From Trichoplax sp. H2 (taxonomy: Eukaryota; Placozoa; Uniplacotomia; Trichoplacea): a stretch of 64,000 nucleotides of DNA. Position 1 is the stretch's first letter, and each line of letters opens with the position of its first letter. The notes beneath the pieces are model-generated. The model did not search any database. It was not told where the DNA came from and saw only the letters and a list, made by a program, of their open reading frames with translations. Below, in pieces: positions 47,301-62,200 of this stretch. The translations under genes and the position numbers were made by a program. Location: NCBI GenBank assembly GCA_003344405.1, contig NOWV01000054.1:248001-312000 (forward strand). The letters are read 5' to 3'.

Positions 47301-50069
47301 TTTTCTTTCGGATGTCTACCTATAATACGACCCTAAATCTAGAATCTCGTATCACAAGGAGGAATAATAACACAACACTAGTCTCTTTTAGACATAACTG
47401 AATCCAAATTTAATCGAAAAAAGGCAGTGAATTCATGGAAAATCTCCATAAACATCAATTACCAGTTCATAGAAAATATTATAAAACCATGCAGTTATTA
47501 ATTAAAAATATGTAAAACGTCATAGATAAATTAATATAGATACATTCCTAGATAATTTTTCTTATGGAATATATGTTAAGACAACTACGCAAAAGTTGTT
47601 CCATAGCACACACATTGTCCAAAGATAAAATCTAGCTTTAAAAATATTATCGATACTTTAAATACTGTTGTATTATTGCCAAAATATATTAATTCCATCT
47701 GCCTATCAGCTAGTAATTAATCATAATCCGCAAATATTTCCTTCTTATTTCCTCTTTAACGAGTTGTTATTAAACCAATTTTGTATGCAACTTTATCAGA
47801 TAAAATTTATTTCTTTTCATATCTTCCGATATTAAATGGCACTTTTATTATGATCCATTATACAATTAAATTACCCATTGGATATTGAATATTACCGTTA
47901 TTGAATAAATCTCCGCTTTTCTAAAATCGTAGCACTGAGGTGCAATTCTAATACAATTATTCTTAATTTGAAGCATAAATAATAGATTTTGTGAATGATG
48001 TATAAATTCTAAGTAAGGAATTAATAATAATTATATCATCATGTATATTCAGCCAAGAAATAATTAAAAATTTTCATTTAATTATTCTAATGTAGAGGGT
48101 AGCAATCGATGTCATTGAAAGAATATGCTACTGATGGCAACGCATACGGCAATCAAGTGTAATTTTGTGGCACAACGAATTTATAAGGTTTCATCAATCA
48201 ATAACTGCAGTACTTGATAATTGTTTATCCTAAGTTAATTTTTTAAACATCAGATCAGCTGAAAATAAAGTATACTTTCAATAATCAATACAGATTATTA
48301 ACTACGATTTAATTTACATTGCTAATTAGCTTATGATACGTATAGTGGAAAAATAAAATAAGTAGATAACTAAACTGTATGATAAGTAAAATACTATACA
48401 GTAGCCAGTTTAAATCTTTAACTTTATTTTATCTTTCGATTCCTAACAAATTCTTAAAGTTATCGGCAAAAAGAATAGTATCCAGTAAAGAATAAAGTAG
48501 ATTTTATTATTAATAAGTCGTGTTAGGGTGAAACTTTCAAGGATAAATATTGCTTTGAAGTGTTTATTCCTGTAGGCTACGTATGAATAAACGTAAACTT
48601 GACGCCAAATATAACGTATTTTGGCAGCCTCGTTATCATCTTCTGTTGTTTACAGCGACGAATAAAGAAGAAATTAACACTGAAAGGCAGTTTTTAAGCG
48701 ATGACCAGTACATTTTATAACTTTTCATTCCCGATATGTGTTTAATGAAAACAATTTTTATCATATTGCAAAGTACGCTACACTACTCGTGCTACTTACA
48801 TATCGAAGATCACGACAAAAAAAACAGATTTGTATTACTTTATCTGATAATATCTATTTCTAGTTGATTGGTATCATTATTGTTTTAAAGAGGAGTTAAT
48901 TTATTTATGAAGAAAGAATAGATTGTTAAGACCTATGAAAAACTTTATGGGGAAGTACTAATTATCAAGATTCAACATGAGAGACTATTATTGCTTTTGC
49001 AAAAAATCTATTGTAAAGGTAATTCAAAGATTTTCATTGCTTTAAAAGTTGAATCAAAACTAGTGATAGAGCCGATTTAAGTAGCATAAAAGCTTCCCTT
49101 TAGAGAGTTAAGATAATTATCAGAAGAAATATATAAAACCGTTTCCGTTAGTTTTCATAACGAAAGTTTCGATTACGAAGGTTATAAGCAATAATTTTTT
49201 TAAAAAGTCTTCATTGTTATTTGATCACAGTATAGATTTCAAATTCAAAAAGTTTAATAATTTTCTTTAAAAATCATGTATTAGCTATTTTCCTTCGGTG
49301 AGATTCTTAAATGGTTTAATTCCACAGCTTCTTAACTTTAAAAACAAATAAATCACTAATGAAGATGGTTTTCTAGTGAAATAATCATTATTGCATCTTT
49401 TATTAGATTATGTTAAAAGTAATAAATGCGTTAAATTAATTAAAACCTTACCACGATATTACTTATCTTAATTTTTATTATTTTACCTTTCTTTATATTC
49501 AATTCATAATTCATATAGCACTAGAATAGATATTGTAAAAACTGACAAATTATATCAAAAATAATAAGCTCTATTAAATTAATAGATTTTTATACTAGAA
49601 TATGAGACAAAAGCCCTTAATTACTAGTGGTAGATCATTTAACCTTTTCACATTGAGATTACTACCAATGGGAACTTGCTCCATTCTAGTGCATAAAGCT
49701 ATTACCAAGTACATTATTTACTCAAACAAAGCCCAACGTATGTGTGACTATTTTTATGCCATACAGAATTATAATACAGAATATTAAGAGAGCGCTGAAA
49801 GCAAGGAAAAAATCTGAGAAGATCACTTTCGGTTAAATCTGTGCATAATTATATCGTGGGTTTCGAGTTGGAATGAGCGTTTGAACTTAAAGCCATATTT
49901 GTAACTGTAAACATTGGGAACTTAGCCTTGATTTTATAAGTACATTGTCATTTAATGTTTAATTCCTACTCAGTTTATTCTTGATATTTGTTGATCCGTG
50001 CGTAAAGTATATTTCTTTCCTTTTATTTATTTAGTATAGTGATAGGCTAAAGTTCTTGGTCAAATCAAG
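44270..50069. other. Non-coding stretch with LTR-like fragments
   Basis: No gene is recognised. It holds a sequence starting TGTCACAACC at 44435 that recalls family A LTRs, and a TATA/polyA block at 45886. The small frame at 49602-49787 has no supporting signal. Confidence 0.5.
45886..46011 (+). promoter_or_regulatory. TATATAAA plus AATAAA block, possible LTR fragment
   Basis: TATATAAA at 45886, AATAAA at 45946, TGTTTAACG at 45982 and GCGTTTAAG at 46003, the same order as at 16124-16199. No TG...CA ends with a matching 5-bp repeat could be fixed. Confidence 0.35.
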
Positions 50070-51606
50070 ATGGAAAATATCAGACTTTCTAATAATACAA
50101 CAAATACCAATTGGGCTGCAAATATTCAACAGCCAAATCTTCAAATTTCTACCATTATAACTATTGCCACGCTATTGATTGCAGTACCTTCAATTGCACT
50201 TAATTCTTCATTGATCTTATTTATGATAGCCCAAAGAACATCTCTATCCATATGCCACGTATTTATCCTTAATTTATCAATTTCGGATATTATTTATGTG
50301 ATATCAAAGTAAGTATGATTTGGTTTGACTGACAATATATAGCTTAATTTGAAAACGTATAAACAAGATCACGCGTTTCGATTACGGTAATTCTGCACCC
50401 TTATCTTCATGTACGTCTAAATTTAAAATAAAATAAATGTTAAAATCTGATGAGTTCATAAAGGATTTTTTATGGAAATTTTTCTAAGTTAGCGATCCCT
50501 CATCTTATTCGTTACCTTTTATTTCTCATTTCTTCCGATTCGGTTGAATTTTAACTTCCTCCTTCATATCGATACCTGATCTATATCTCTTTTCTATCTT
50601 AGTTCAATTTGCCATACTTAGTCTTACGTACATATTATTTCTAATATTTATAAATAAATCTTTCACTAATGGTCTGAATAATGCAATCGACTCTTTCCAG
50701 TTTTCCAGAAGTATTGTTATTTTCATCTACATTTTGAATATATTAAAAACTTCTCTTTTTGTATTGCTTTGTAGTTTAGCTTTCATTATTCCTGTTTCAT
50801 GGCCTTCTTCAAACGCTCTCGTATTTTTACATGAATCGTTCAGCTGCAGACTACGCTTCATAAGCATCAGGATATTTGATATAGCTAATTTTCTGATTTT
50901 GTCATTAACAATCATGTCGTGCTATTTCTCTATGCAAAAAACAAACTTTTTCAACAAAGTTTTCACAACAAAAAGGGCATTTATCTTGGTTACTATAGCT
51001 TACGTATGTGGACTGATACTTATGATACCTTCACTGTCTGGTAATTTAGGGAATCTTAGTTATCTAAGCAATCTTGGCATATGTATCGTTGCAATTAATA
51101 GCTATACTTCGTTAAGTGGCGCTTTGTACCACATCACACTTATTACTGGCATTGAAACGATCATTTTGATTATAATTATTATATGCTATTGTCGACTGGG
51201 ATCAACTATTCGAAAACAGTTATTTCAAACTGCACCTGAAATAGCCAACACAAACAAGGCTGGTGATCGTCAAGTTAGAATTGTCAACAACGATCTATTT
51301 CATGTTGAGAGAGATTTTGCCTTAATAAAGACATTATTCCTAATGCTTTGGCTAGACCTGTGTGTTCAGTTACCTTGCATTATTTATTCTATTTTCACCC
51401 TTGCTGGTAATACAAAATGGAATTTAACCGTTATATTAATATTCATGATCGTAAGCTACGCGAATACTATAGTTAATCCTATTCTGATTATCCGAAATTA
51501 TGGTTTGCGAAGTACAAGAAAAGTAAATCGGAAACGCCATCGAGCGAATCGAGGCCCAGAAACTGCAGCCAACAGAGCTGTTCTTAGGCAACATGGCTTA
51601 TTATAA
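50070..51606 (+). CDS. Class A GPCR without E/DRY arginine, two exons (paralogue 1)
   Basis: Join 50070-50308 and 50775-51606, 356 residues. The donor is CAAA|GTAAGT (phase 2) and the acceptor CTTTGTAG|TTTAGC; the spliced text at the junction is DIIYVISN then LAFIIPVSW. Kept class A marks: helix 1 Asn (ALNSSL), helix 2 Asp (LSISD), helix 3 Cys (SFSCRL), loop 2 Cys (NLGICI) and helix 7 NP. Altered: the end of helix 3 reads MSCYFSM with no Arg, NPxxY reads NPILI, and the helix 4 Trp is not seen. The N-terminus has N-glycosylation sites. Loop 2 and the helix pattern recall the opsin/melatonin side of the family, and the position of the retinal lysine is Tyr. Ligand and coupling are unknown. AATAAA at 51709 could end the transcript. 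Confidence 0.86.
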
Positions 51607-54600
51607 GTGTGGCTAAAGAATTTTTATTCATTTCTTAGTGACTATAGCTAAACTAGAAAGTTATCTATAAAGAAAAGGTAATTACATGCGCTATAGTGAT
51701 AGAGAAGGAATAAAGAATTTATGTCATTCCAATCAAAAATTACCCCAAAATTAAAATTGCACTATAAATCATGACAAAAAATAGTTATAACAACTTTTAT
51801 GCTATTAAATTAATCTACAAACTCGGTAATTCTCGTAAATAATTTTTTTAATGATATAATCAATTTCATTACCATTATTATCAGTAATAGGTACTAATAG
51901 TACTGTTATATAAATTTAATGTAAATAGGTGTTTTCTCAATTCAAATAAGTACCTCATTTTATCATATTTTAAGTAATTAAAAAGAATATTTTGCTAAGA
52001 TCTGTAACTGGCACATGAACTAAATGTAAACTTACATGACTTAATCTACCCCTACACATTAAATTTGTATGATTTTAAATTATTTTACTGCCATTTAATT
52101 CTATTTTACGCTACCTGAAAATGCTAGGGTAGTTAAATTTCTAATACATGTCACAATGCTACGAGTCAAAAAGTACGGCTATTTTGATCGAAAACAATTT
52201 ATAGTTACTGTTAATTCCTATTTCTGATATCTGTCTCATTATTTTGCGGATTTCTTTTCCCTGGGAGAAAATGTAGGTTGCTGTCATGGGATTCGTCAAT
52301 GTTTGCCCATTATTATTAGCCAAACAACCTTGTAATTTTAGTATCATGTACTGCTAATTTTATAATAAAAACGCCAATTGTAACTTGTATAATCTTGGGA
52401 TATTAATTAGCAATTCGCTCGTAGTATTTTCATAAAATTTATTTTTATTGAATCAGTACGGATTCTGTCATAGTGTTACCGAATACGTATTTGCTGTACG
52501 CAAAGAAGGTTCCATAACTATTATATCGCAGTAATCAGAAAAATAAAGATTCTTTATAAGTAATAATACAGATTGCTACTGATATTTTGTCTTTAATAAG
52601 TTGTATTCGAAAATAACGGCCAGATATGCACTAACTATTTCTCAACTAATAATCATGCTGCACTTAAACAAATTACCGTCTGGCGTTAGTATTACTTTAG
52701 AGAAATATGGTGTATCTTACTAAATTCGTTGAAATAACATTTCAAATGATATTTGACATGTAGAAATAAATGATTTATGTAATTAATCAGTAAGATTCTA
52801 AAGCATAGGAAATTTAAACCTGGTACCCATGTTTATGAAAAGATCAACTATTAATATTAAATCAGTATTACAACAACAACGACTGTAATCACTGTATTTA
52901 TGAGTAATTATGCAAATACATTGTATAGCATACTACAGAAAATTTGCACATTTTTAATTCAAGTATCTCCGCTTTTAACACGGATATTGTTAGGGAATTA
53001 ATTTATCTTCTGTTCTGCACTTTGTAATTTGCAACATTAATAGATTTTTGGCTGCTATTTGTAATTGAGAAAAGTACACATTTGATAGTAATCATTAGTT
53101 ACCAATGTTTGCAAGAATTAGTAATCCATGGAATAGTGCTTTTATTTTACCTTTACGTTGGCTTCTAGCAAAATTTCTTGTTTTCTAAGTTATTCTGATT
53201 AAGAATGACTAAATTTCTTTTCATGCAGCGGTTGGTGTTAAAATCAAAATAGTCCACAACAGATAGGAGATAATTATCAAAATTTTTATTTTAACTGCTC
53301 GATACCAAATCTTATTAGATAAAGTATTACACGGAATTATCCCTATAGAGTTTCAGTCAAATTGCCAGTTATTAAAGCAAACCGTTCTGATCTTTAAATA
53401 AATAAAAGCTTTTGATGATATTTATTCATAAACGCTTAAAATCGGATGCTAGTATCAAATTTTAATTAATTATTAAGCCAAAGTATCAATTTCTCGGTAT
53501 GAATTTAATTTAGTAAACTTAATCGGTTGCTAAATGTTCGCTAACATTGACAGCGCAATAAATCGAGCTTATTCCTAAAATATGATAAAATATGGCAACA
53601 TAAGGAAGAATTTGGACTGTTATAATAGTTATTACGCGAAACTATAGCTACCGGGAAGAAATGGCTATGCCAATATCCTTTAAATCGCAAGGTTATATCC
53701 GGCAGCGGAAACTACACTTAGAGATTATTATATGATTATGAAAAGATATGAACAGAACAGTAGTTTTCAACGTGAAGGATAAGAGACATTCTGAAATCTA
53801 ACAAACGAGTAAAATTTACTAAATAACGCACTATACTGTATGCCACAGAACTGACTATTCCAATATTATGCATTAAAGCCGTATCTTTACACGCAATCCG
53901 ATAAAAATAAAATGTGATGTTTCAACTTGCTAGGATCCAGAAATTGACTTTACATCAAGCCTAAATCATTGGCAGACTTGTGCCTTATTGTATTCTATTT
54001 TGCTTTCCAGATCTGCCTTTAATTTCCAATATACACGTCAATAATATAACTTATTACAGTATATGGAATCCTTGATGTAACTAAATAATTGAGTGATTCG
54101 TACGATAAAAATTCTTTGTATTTTCGTTTTCTAAATGTCGAAGTACTTGTTACGAGTTCGTTTACTAATTGTGTAATAGAGTTCATCACGAATAAGTAGA
54201 CACATAGCAACACCTTTAAATGCAAATATTGAAGCACCACAGTATTGATACCAGGCAAATCAATATAGCTACGGTAAATACCTAAAACATAGTAAAATTT
54301 ATAAGAATCAGAGATTGAAGTCTAAGAATGATAGATCTGTCTTAGGGCAATCTCCAGCGAGACATTTTAATTCCTAAGTAAGAAAGTTACATCACAAATG
54401 AGTGATGTTAAAGCTTGAGACGGTCATAAGTATTGTAGATTATTAATTTTGAACGACTTCGACTGGAACACCAAATCCTATAAAAATACATAACAAAGCA
54501 TGCTATCCGTGATATGCAATTTGAGACGTCATTTGCCGGCATTAGCCTAAGTTTATTGAAATACCCGATATTTTAATAAGGTGTTGGAAAATAGACGCTG

Positions 54601-57446
54601 AAACCTACGTAATTTTGCTTAGAAGAACTAGTCCCATGCTTCTCGTTCGCTTCTGAACCGAATTACATTAATGATGCTACGATTTCGAATCATTTCATTC
54701 TGAGATTCTGACTAGTATATGAAATTAAATTCTATTTTGAATAGAATTATTAATCAAACAGAATATTATAACTCCGATATATTTCTAAAATCAAAATTAA
54801 AATTCTATTATTTGGAAATATTGCTATCTTAAAGGTAGCAGCCATTCAATGTTTACAGATTACTGGGAGTGTATGATACCAAATAGGTCGTATATCTTAT
54901 ATACCTATGAATATCCCGAATTTACGTAACTGTAACCCTTAAATAATAACTCAAAGCAAAAAATCTGCTAAATAGAGTCAAAAGATGATATAATCAGGGC
55001 AGATAATCGAAATCATAAACATTGAATCAGTGAGTTAATCTCTGCTCGGATTGGCCTTTTTAGATTGTAATGTTAATTCACGCCTGGAATCTTAACCCTG
55101 CATGGGCTCATGTTATGAACTGCTCACGTACCTAATATTGTAAAACATCGTCTATATTTTTATTTTTCTGTCACAAATTAAATAACCTCTTCTTTTATTC
55201 TCTAGGTTGATTTGGTATAGATAAATCAGACGACAGCAAAGAAATAGTAGGCGAAGAATAAATAAAGCTATTTGACGTTCACATTCTGCCTTGATTAGTT
55301 TTAGGTTAGGTGTGAATAATATAAATTGCTTACAAATGTAGATATCCAGTCGTAAGCATGCTACGTAAGCTTAATTCATAATAATAAGTAATTAACATGA
55401 ATTAAAATAAATTGCGTTATCACAGACTTTGAGCATATTAAGATTTACTATAACTAGTCAAGTCATTATTATCCAACATAGAATCTAGATTAGAAACAAA
55501 ATTTATACATAATAAACGAATTAGTTTCCTTATCAGTTACTCAGTTTGCCTGTAATAAATAATAAATTTAATATTCCTTAATACTTCCTTTAGTATATGT
55601 AGCTTCAGGATATGAATTACGCCTGCTTAGAACTTGCTAAAATGTTATTAATTAGTAAACCGCTAAATAAGATGTAGGTTTAATCATTTTTGATCGCATT
55701 TCCCGTAGTATATTGTTCTACAGTGTCAATTGATAATTAGTCAAACACAAAACTGCATAAGAGACGAGAATTTCATACAACAAATGAAGGATGATTTATC
55801 TGCCGTATATTTATAAATAATTCGCAGCAGGTTTTTTTACTTACGAAAGATTACGTACGTAAATATCATCAATCTATTATTGGAAAAATATTTAAAAATA
55901 GCCCATATTCTGGGACTGTCTTGTTCTTTTCCATTACATAATATATTTATTTTCCGTCAAACGGGCTAATAGAAATATATGCTAGACAGAATTAGGTCAT
56001 TTTACAAGTATTATTAAATCTGATGTCTAACCAACATGCACTGAAATTAAATAAATATGAAAACGATGAACTTGATTTGTACGACGCAGCATTTACTCTA
56101 ACGCTTTCATGCTGCCCGAGTTTTACTAGAGATAAATCATATCAGAATATTATCAACCTGTCCAATATTAAAAGAAAAATTGGATAGTTCTCTGAAGCTT
56201 ATAGATTTTATTCTGTAAGGTACGTCAATTTATTTCAATGCCTATCCCTGTGCTATTATCTTGTGCTTTATTTAATTTATAAATCAGGTATAATTGTTTT
56301 AAACATTACTACTGTTTTCTTTGAAACTAGTTCTGTTGAAGCGCAATCTAAATATATCACGATAGGCAAAAATTTTACGACTAAATCAAATTTCACATTT
56401 ATTCTCCAATTAAGTGAATTCCGTAAAATTTATTTAAAAAATTCACTATTCCTTAATAGATTGTTGCTGAATATTAAAAAAATAGTTAGTCATTATCTGC
56501 AAAAACACTGCCAGTGCTTCGGCAATCCTGAAGAATGTAGTAAAATTTAATCCCAAATGAGCTACAATTATGTCTTTTAATTTATTAAATATCCATTTTC
56601 CAGCATCTCCTCTTTTATTTTCTGTTCCCATTATAATAACAGATCAATTCTGTCCTCACTAACAACCGCTGATATCGAATTTTCTCAATAGCTATAGTAA
56701 ACTTTGTTGTAAACAGTATATGTTTGGTAAATTTAAGGCTTATAGGCCCTATACAATGTGGATAATAGTTAGCATTTTGTTTATGAATAATCCTGATAAT
56801 CAAGAATTTAATTCATAAATTCGCTTTTAAAAAATCTAATGTTTCTGTAAGTGCTTCCTTGTTAATGTTCCTTCCAGTAATATTGCTTGGCTAGGGTTCG
56901 TATTAAATATAGATTCCTAAACAATAAAAACAACTGATAAATCTATAAATTATTTTACTTTATTTGTAATAATGATTATAATACTAATCTATTGTTGGTT
57001 AAAAGTGAGTTGGAATGATATAGTGGATTAATATAATCACAAGAGAATAGGTTCGATTTATTAATTGATTTTGAGATGCAAAAACTGGCTCTATTTTAGA
57101 GTAATGACTACGTTTCTTAGCAATTACTCCAATAGCAGGATCACTCCACCATTTTTATCTAGTGTCTTCAGATTAATTAATTTACGCATATTTGTTTCTC
57201 TATAAAACAATGGTCGCTTTGAAAAGTTTTACTTAGTTGGTAACACCAACATATTAAGTTTAAAAACATTGTCTTTTTAAAAAAGCAATAATTACCTTCT
57301 GCCTATCAGTCTAGCAGATGGTTAAAAGGCTACATTGCTCTCTTCTATATTTATACCCACATTTCTTTCTATAGCCATTTGACGCATGATAATAAAATTA
57401 TTAGCAGAGGACTATAGCTTGCGGAAGAAATATTAATTTAGTTATC
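51607..57446. other. Non-coding stretch between the two paired GPCR genes
   Basis: No gene is recognised. Small frames at 52159-52347 and 54019-54258 (minus) and 56263-56550 (plus) show no domain or splice support. AATAAA at 51709-51714 is the likely 3' end signal of the upstream receptor. Confidence 0.5.
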
Positions 57447-59207
57447 ATGTTAGTTTATGATGAAAATTTAACCACTACCTCAACATCAATTTTAACTTTA
57501 CTTAATGAAAGTTATAGACTATCCGATTCTTACTCTCAGCTTCCAACAAATGAAAATGCTCGATTACTAGTTGGCATCTACATATTGGTTCTCATTTTAA
57601 CAATTGCTACCAATGGATTTTTTATATCTTTAATGATTTATCGTCGTAAAAGCTGGACTGCTCATGACATTCTAATATTAAATATCTCAATCTCCGACGC
57701 TTATTACGTTATTTCATTGTGAGTATTATATTAAATAAACATATATTATGAGCTTTAGTAGTTGGAATTTGAAGGATCTTTTTTGCCTACTATAAGATGT
57801 AATTGAAGCTGTCGATCGAAATCAATGGTAGTGTACTACTTCATGTTAGTTCTAATCATGTTATTGATATTCAATAGCCGGTAAAAGTAGAGCTATTTAT
57901 ATTAACCGTATTAAAATTGTTATTGAAATAATGATCCCTATAATATTTTGCGACTATACTAGATTCTATTCTATTTTACTCTGATGTTCTACATTTTAAG
58001 AGTATAAAATGATAAATTATGAATTACCGTAGCCATGTAGATATAGAACCGTTTAAAAATGAACTGCAAGCTACTTAGCTAGTATAGAATTGGCACACCA
58101 TATTTTGAAGCTCAAAAGCTTTCGTAGTTAGTATTACTACAAGGCAACTTTAGTTAATCTTCAGTTTGAAGATAAAATTTTATTAATGTCTACTACAGTC
58201 AACAGCAATACTTAATACGATTTATCATTTATTCTTTTAGGCATAATATGATAGGCTATAATAATAGTATATAATCATTAGTCCTACTCTCCTTTACCTA
58301 ATTCTGATTCTACGTTCGTATTATTATTATTTATGACAGCAGTTGGGTCTTACTTCCTGTGGCATTGCCTGGAATTCATCGACCAGTATTTTCTACTAAT
58401 TCATTTTTTTGCAGATTGCTAATGGTTTCTTGTGCTTTTTCCTTTTACGTCAATCTTTACTTACTGGCTGCGTCTGCTGTGGCTAGTTATTTAAAAATTG
58501 TACAAAGTAAACTAGAAATAACGAGAAAGTTAGCATGGTATATAGTTTGCTGTATTTATCTGGTATCTGCACTGTCATTGTCGCCGCCTTTAATTGGATA
58601 TTTTGGAAAATTAACTTATTATCCTAATCTTGGTATTTGCCTATTTGATTTTGGTCCAGAAATAAGATTAAATCAGATTCTATATGCATTTTGCATTATG
58701 TATCCTACATTTTTCATCAACACCAATATCATTGCCTATTGCTATTATCGAATTTACAGAGTTGTTCGTCAAAGTTCCAAAGCTGTCGCTCAATATGACT
58801 CAAGTGTACCCCATAATAGGCGAAATATGCTTGGAGAGGATAAAAGTACCATCGCCACTGGTACATCAATTAGCCGGCATGTGAAGTTTCGTCCAAGTGA
58901 TATATCATTAGCTAAGACACTGCTAACCGTCTTTTCATTATTCATGATATCTTACTCTCCTTTCGCAATCAGCAACCTATTACACTTTACTAGAGCGGCC
59001 AAAACGACTATAACTGTAGACCTCTATCTACTCCTTTTATCGTGCTCAAATAGCGTGTTTAATCCGATTATATTCTATTCTAAAAGACGTCATCGAAGAG
59101 TACACCAAAATTGGATTGTAAAAAAGCCACATCTAGATTTCCAGACTACCCCATCAAACATTCAGATGGATTCGAACACTGTACACTTAAACAATATAAC
59201 ACATTAA
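57447..59207 (+). CDS. Class A GPCR without E/DRY arginine, two exons (paralogue 2)
   Basis: Join 57447-57718 and 58343-59207, 378 residues. The donor is TCATT|GTGAGT (phase 2) and the acceptor GACAGCAG|TTGGGTC; the junction reads DAYYVISF then WVLLPVALP. The intron falls at the same residue and phase as in the gene at 50070, so the two are paralogues. Kept: helix 1 Asn (IATNG), helix 2 Asp (NISISD), helix 3 Cys (SFFCRL), loop 2 Cys (NLGICL) and helix 7 NPIIF. Altered: the E/DRY site reads VASYLK without Arg, helix 6 has SYSP in place of CWxP, and the residue at the opsin lysine position is Cys. Loop 2 resembles melatonin receptors. Function is unknown. AATAAA at 59537 is a possible end signal. 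Confidence 0.87.
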
Positions 59208-62200
59208 TCGCTATTTCGATCCTTCTTCTCTACAGCTGGTAATTTAAACTCATACGTTTTCTACTACGCGTAAGGCAAAGTGGGTATGCCGTATAATATT
59301 ATTCTTGTATAGTAAATTACCTTAAATATTCCCACTTTACATAAACACCAACATTCATAGCAATTTTCGTAAGCAAGCATGATCTTCTTTTATGAAGTTT
59401 TCCACAGACATGTGTGAACTCTTTAGCAATTTATTGCTATAGTAAGTTTTACCAAAACAATAGAAATGGCTATGCAATTTTTCACTGCTATTAACTGGAA
59501 AGCTATCGAGCAGATAATGAATGGATAGTCTCGATTAATAAAATTTAGAAAATACCTTAAAAATTACAATAGATATTAAATAATCATTCAAAATAATATT
59601 TTATCCCTGAAAAGGAGAGATTCCTTTAGAACAGCTATAATTTTTTTATTTCTTTAATTGTAATTATTTATGACGGATTTTTAAACCTGTATAATTTACA
59701 ATCAAAAATTTATTGAGGACTTGGTTTCTACTAATGCATGTTGTGCATTTCGATATTTAAAAAATTGCCTTAGAATTTTTATATACAGCTTCACTTTACT
59801 AGTGCTACGATTTTTATGAAATAGCCATGTTTATAATTAATGGAGATCTTAATAAATTGTAACTATACAAAGCCTGCTACCAACAAACTGAAGTGCCTTT
59901 TACCCAAATTAGTATCGATACAAGATTGTATTGCTATATTTGAATTAATTTTCTGTACATCGGAATGAATTTTATCCATATTTCAAATCATGACATAATC
60001 ATTAAAAATCTTCAAAAATTATAATTTACCTATCATAGAATTGGTGTTTAACTTAGATATGATGTTATCCTTCATTTTCAAGTTTTTGAGAAACTACGCA
60101 TATTTTCTTCATTTGAAATAGAAAATTTCTAAATCTTACAAAGAATGTAATGAAGGTTAGGTGTAACATTAAATAATACGTAAATATTTCAAAAACTATA
60201 AATAAAGTGGATTCACATTGCTAGTACCCGGGACATTAATTGCTCTATGATTTCATAGGTCTTCAGAATTATTTAAAGAGAAATAATTTAGGGATTTTTT
60301 CTCAACAATACCTGGGACAAAGTCCATATCTAAATTACGCTTATTAGTCAATCAAATTTTTATCTTTTATGTACACTCTCTTAACAATTAGGCAAATATT
60401 TATGATATTATACATTGCCGATCATGCTTATCACATTATTTAATATATTACTAATTTTAATAATTGAAGTTATTTTATAGTACATATAATAGAATATGAA
60501 AGCAAGAACTTAGCTTTGTTATTTGGTATTAATTTTGGCTTAAAATATTTCATGAATCCTTAAGATAAATCTCGAAGTCTAAATAGCTTGGCAATTACTG
60601 GTACAATCTATTTGCAGAAAAGATTGATACAGGAGTCAGTCTGAGAATTCAGTAAAAGTGCGGTACATTTACTCATATTTATGGCATTGATAGATATTTC
60701 TACCTCGATGAACTGGTTATTAAATCATTCCCATTCAATAGTTTTTTACGATCTCCGGAGTTAGTCGGGGAACCTTAAGAGTAGATAGACTAGTTTAGGT
60801 ACGTTCAAGAAAGTTGTTTTGTGACATACCTATTTTGAAAATAAGGTAAATATCATAAGATACCTAATTTTCAATGAAATTTCTTTCATTTTCTAAATTA
60901 ACAATGGGTTTCCGATAATCTAAAGATAGCAGCATATGAATAAGACATTTTGCCACTATATCCCGATTTAAAGTAATCATTTGATGTTAGTAATTCAGCT
61001 ATCATGTCACAGGCTGTTCTAATTTAATTTTAAGCCATTGAGCTCTATGATTGAATCTGCTATAGGAATTACAACTGACTTACTTTAATGTTTGCAATAT
61101 TAATTAATATTTCGAAAAATCCAAAGTGCTATAAAGTTTATGAACACAAACGAAATTTTGGATACATTATTGACAAAGTAGTTGACTGTTTCCGATTGCA
61201 GAATTGTACCTATCAGCACTATTTCATACCTGACAGTAAGACAATGAAATTGACTTATTTGGTAAAGAATCAATGAAACTGGTGGCACATTATGTTTTTA
61301 AAATAGAAACTAAAAGTACTTTAATAAGAAAAGATTTGATTCCAAAGTTATTCAGTTCTAATAAAGCGAAATTACGGATTAGAAATCGTACTGGAAATTG
61401 CCCTTGCAACACCTTAGATGCTGTAAAGGTACTTTCGCAACGATATCCGCCCTAACCCTGTAGCACTAATAATAGGATACTGATATAGCTAGTATATTGC
61501 ATTTTGACTTCAGTATATTCCTTACTGAAATGAAATAAATGAAATTAATGGATTGGCAAAATAATTCGTTAGAATAAGAGTAGGATTGTTCGTAACTTTG
61601 TTTTACTAAAGGCGAGTTAAGAAACATATATAGACGCACTTGTTTCTCTTAATTCTCGTAATTTATCATTTTTAATTAGGAATTAATAAATTCAAAGGAT
61701 CCGTTATTACTTATTCTTAATTCCAAATTATGAATTAGTCAAGGCGAATTATTATGATTCTATTTTACGTATATTCTTATACATTTGTATCGAAATTCAC
61801 TTAATGTTTAATTACTAATAGCGCAAACTATAGTTCAATTTACGCAATTTAGAGTGAACTTATATTAATCTTATTCCGTAAATTCTACGGGAAATGTAGG
61901 GTACGAAAACTATTACTGAATGCTATTTTGCAGAATAGAAAATCAGGAATTTCTGTTTTCTAACGTGATGTCTTTAATAACTTAAGATCATTATTGCATC
62001 TTGGAATAAATTGTAAAATACGACTGAGTACTAACTGCGGCAGCTTAGAAAATGGAAAAGTATACTGCTTTATGAAGGCTACTGTATTATACGGTTAAGA
62101 AAGATCTTGCTAGGTGATTATTAAACGTCAATTTAAGTTGCATAGATTGAGGCTGTTTCTAATGATAATGAACGACAATTAATATTTATAATTGTAATCA

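Noticed and set aside
56263-56550. Plus-strand frame of 95 codons upstream of the second paired GPCR
   Set aside because: No recognisable motif, no splice site in phase with the receptor, and no signal peptide.
61088-61455. Two overlapping plus-strand frames that might be one frameshifted gene
   Set aside because: Neither translation resembles a known domain and the overlap is only a few bases, so a single broken gene is not supported.
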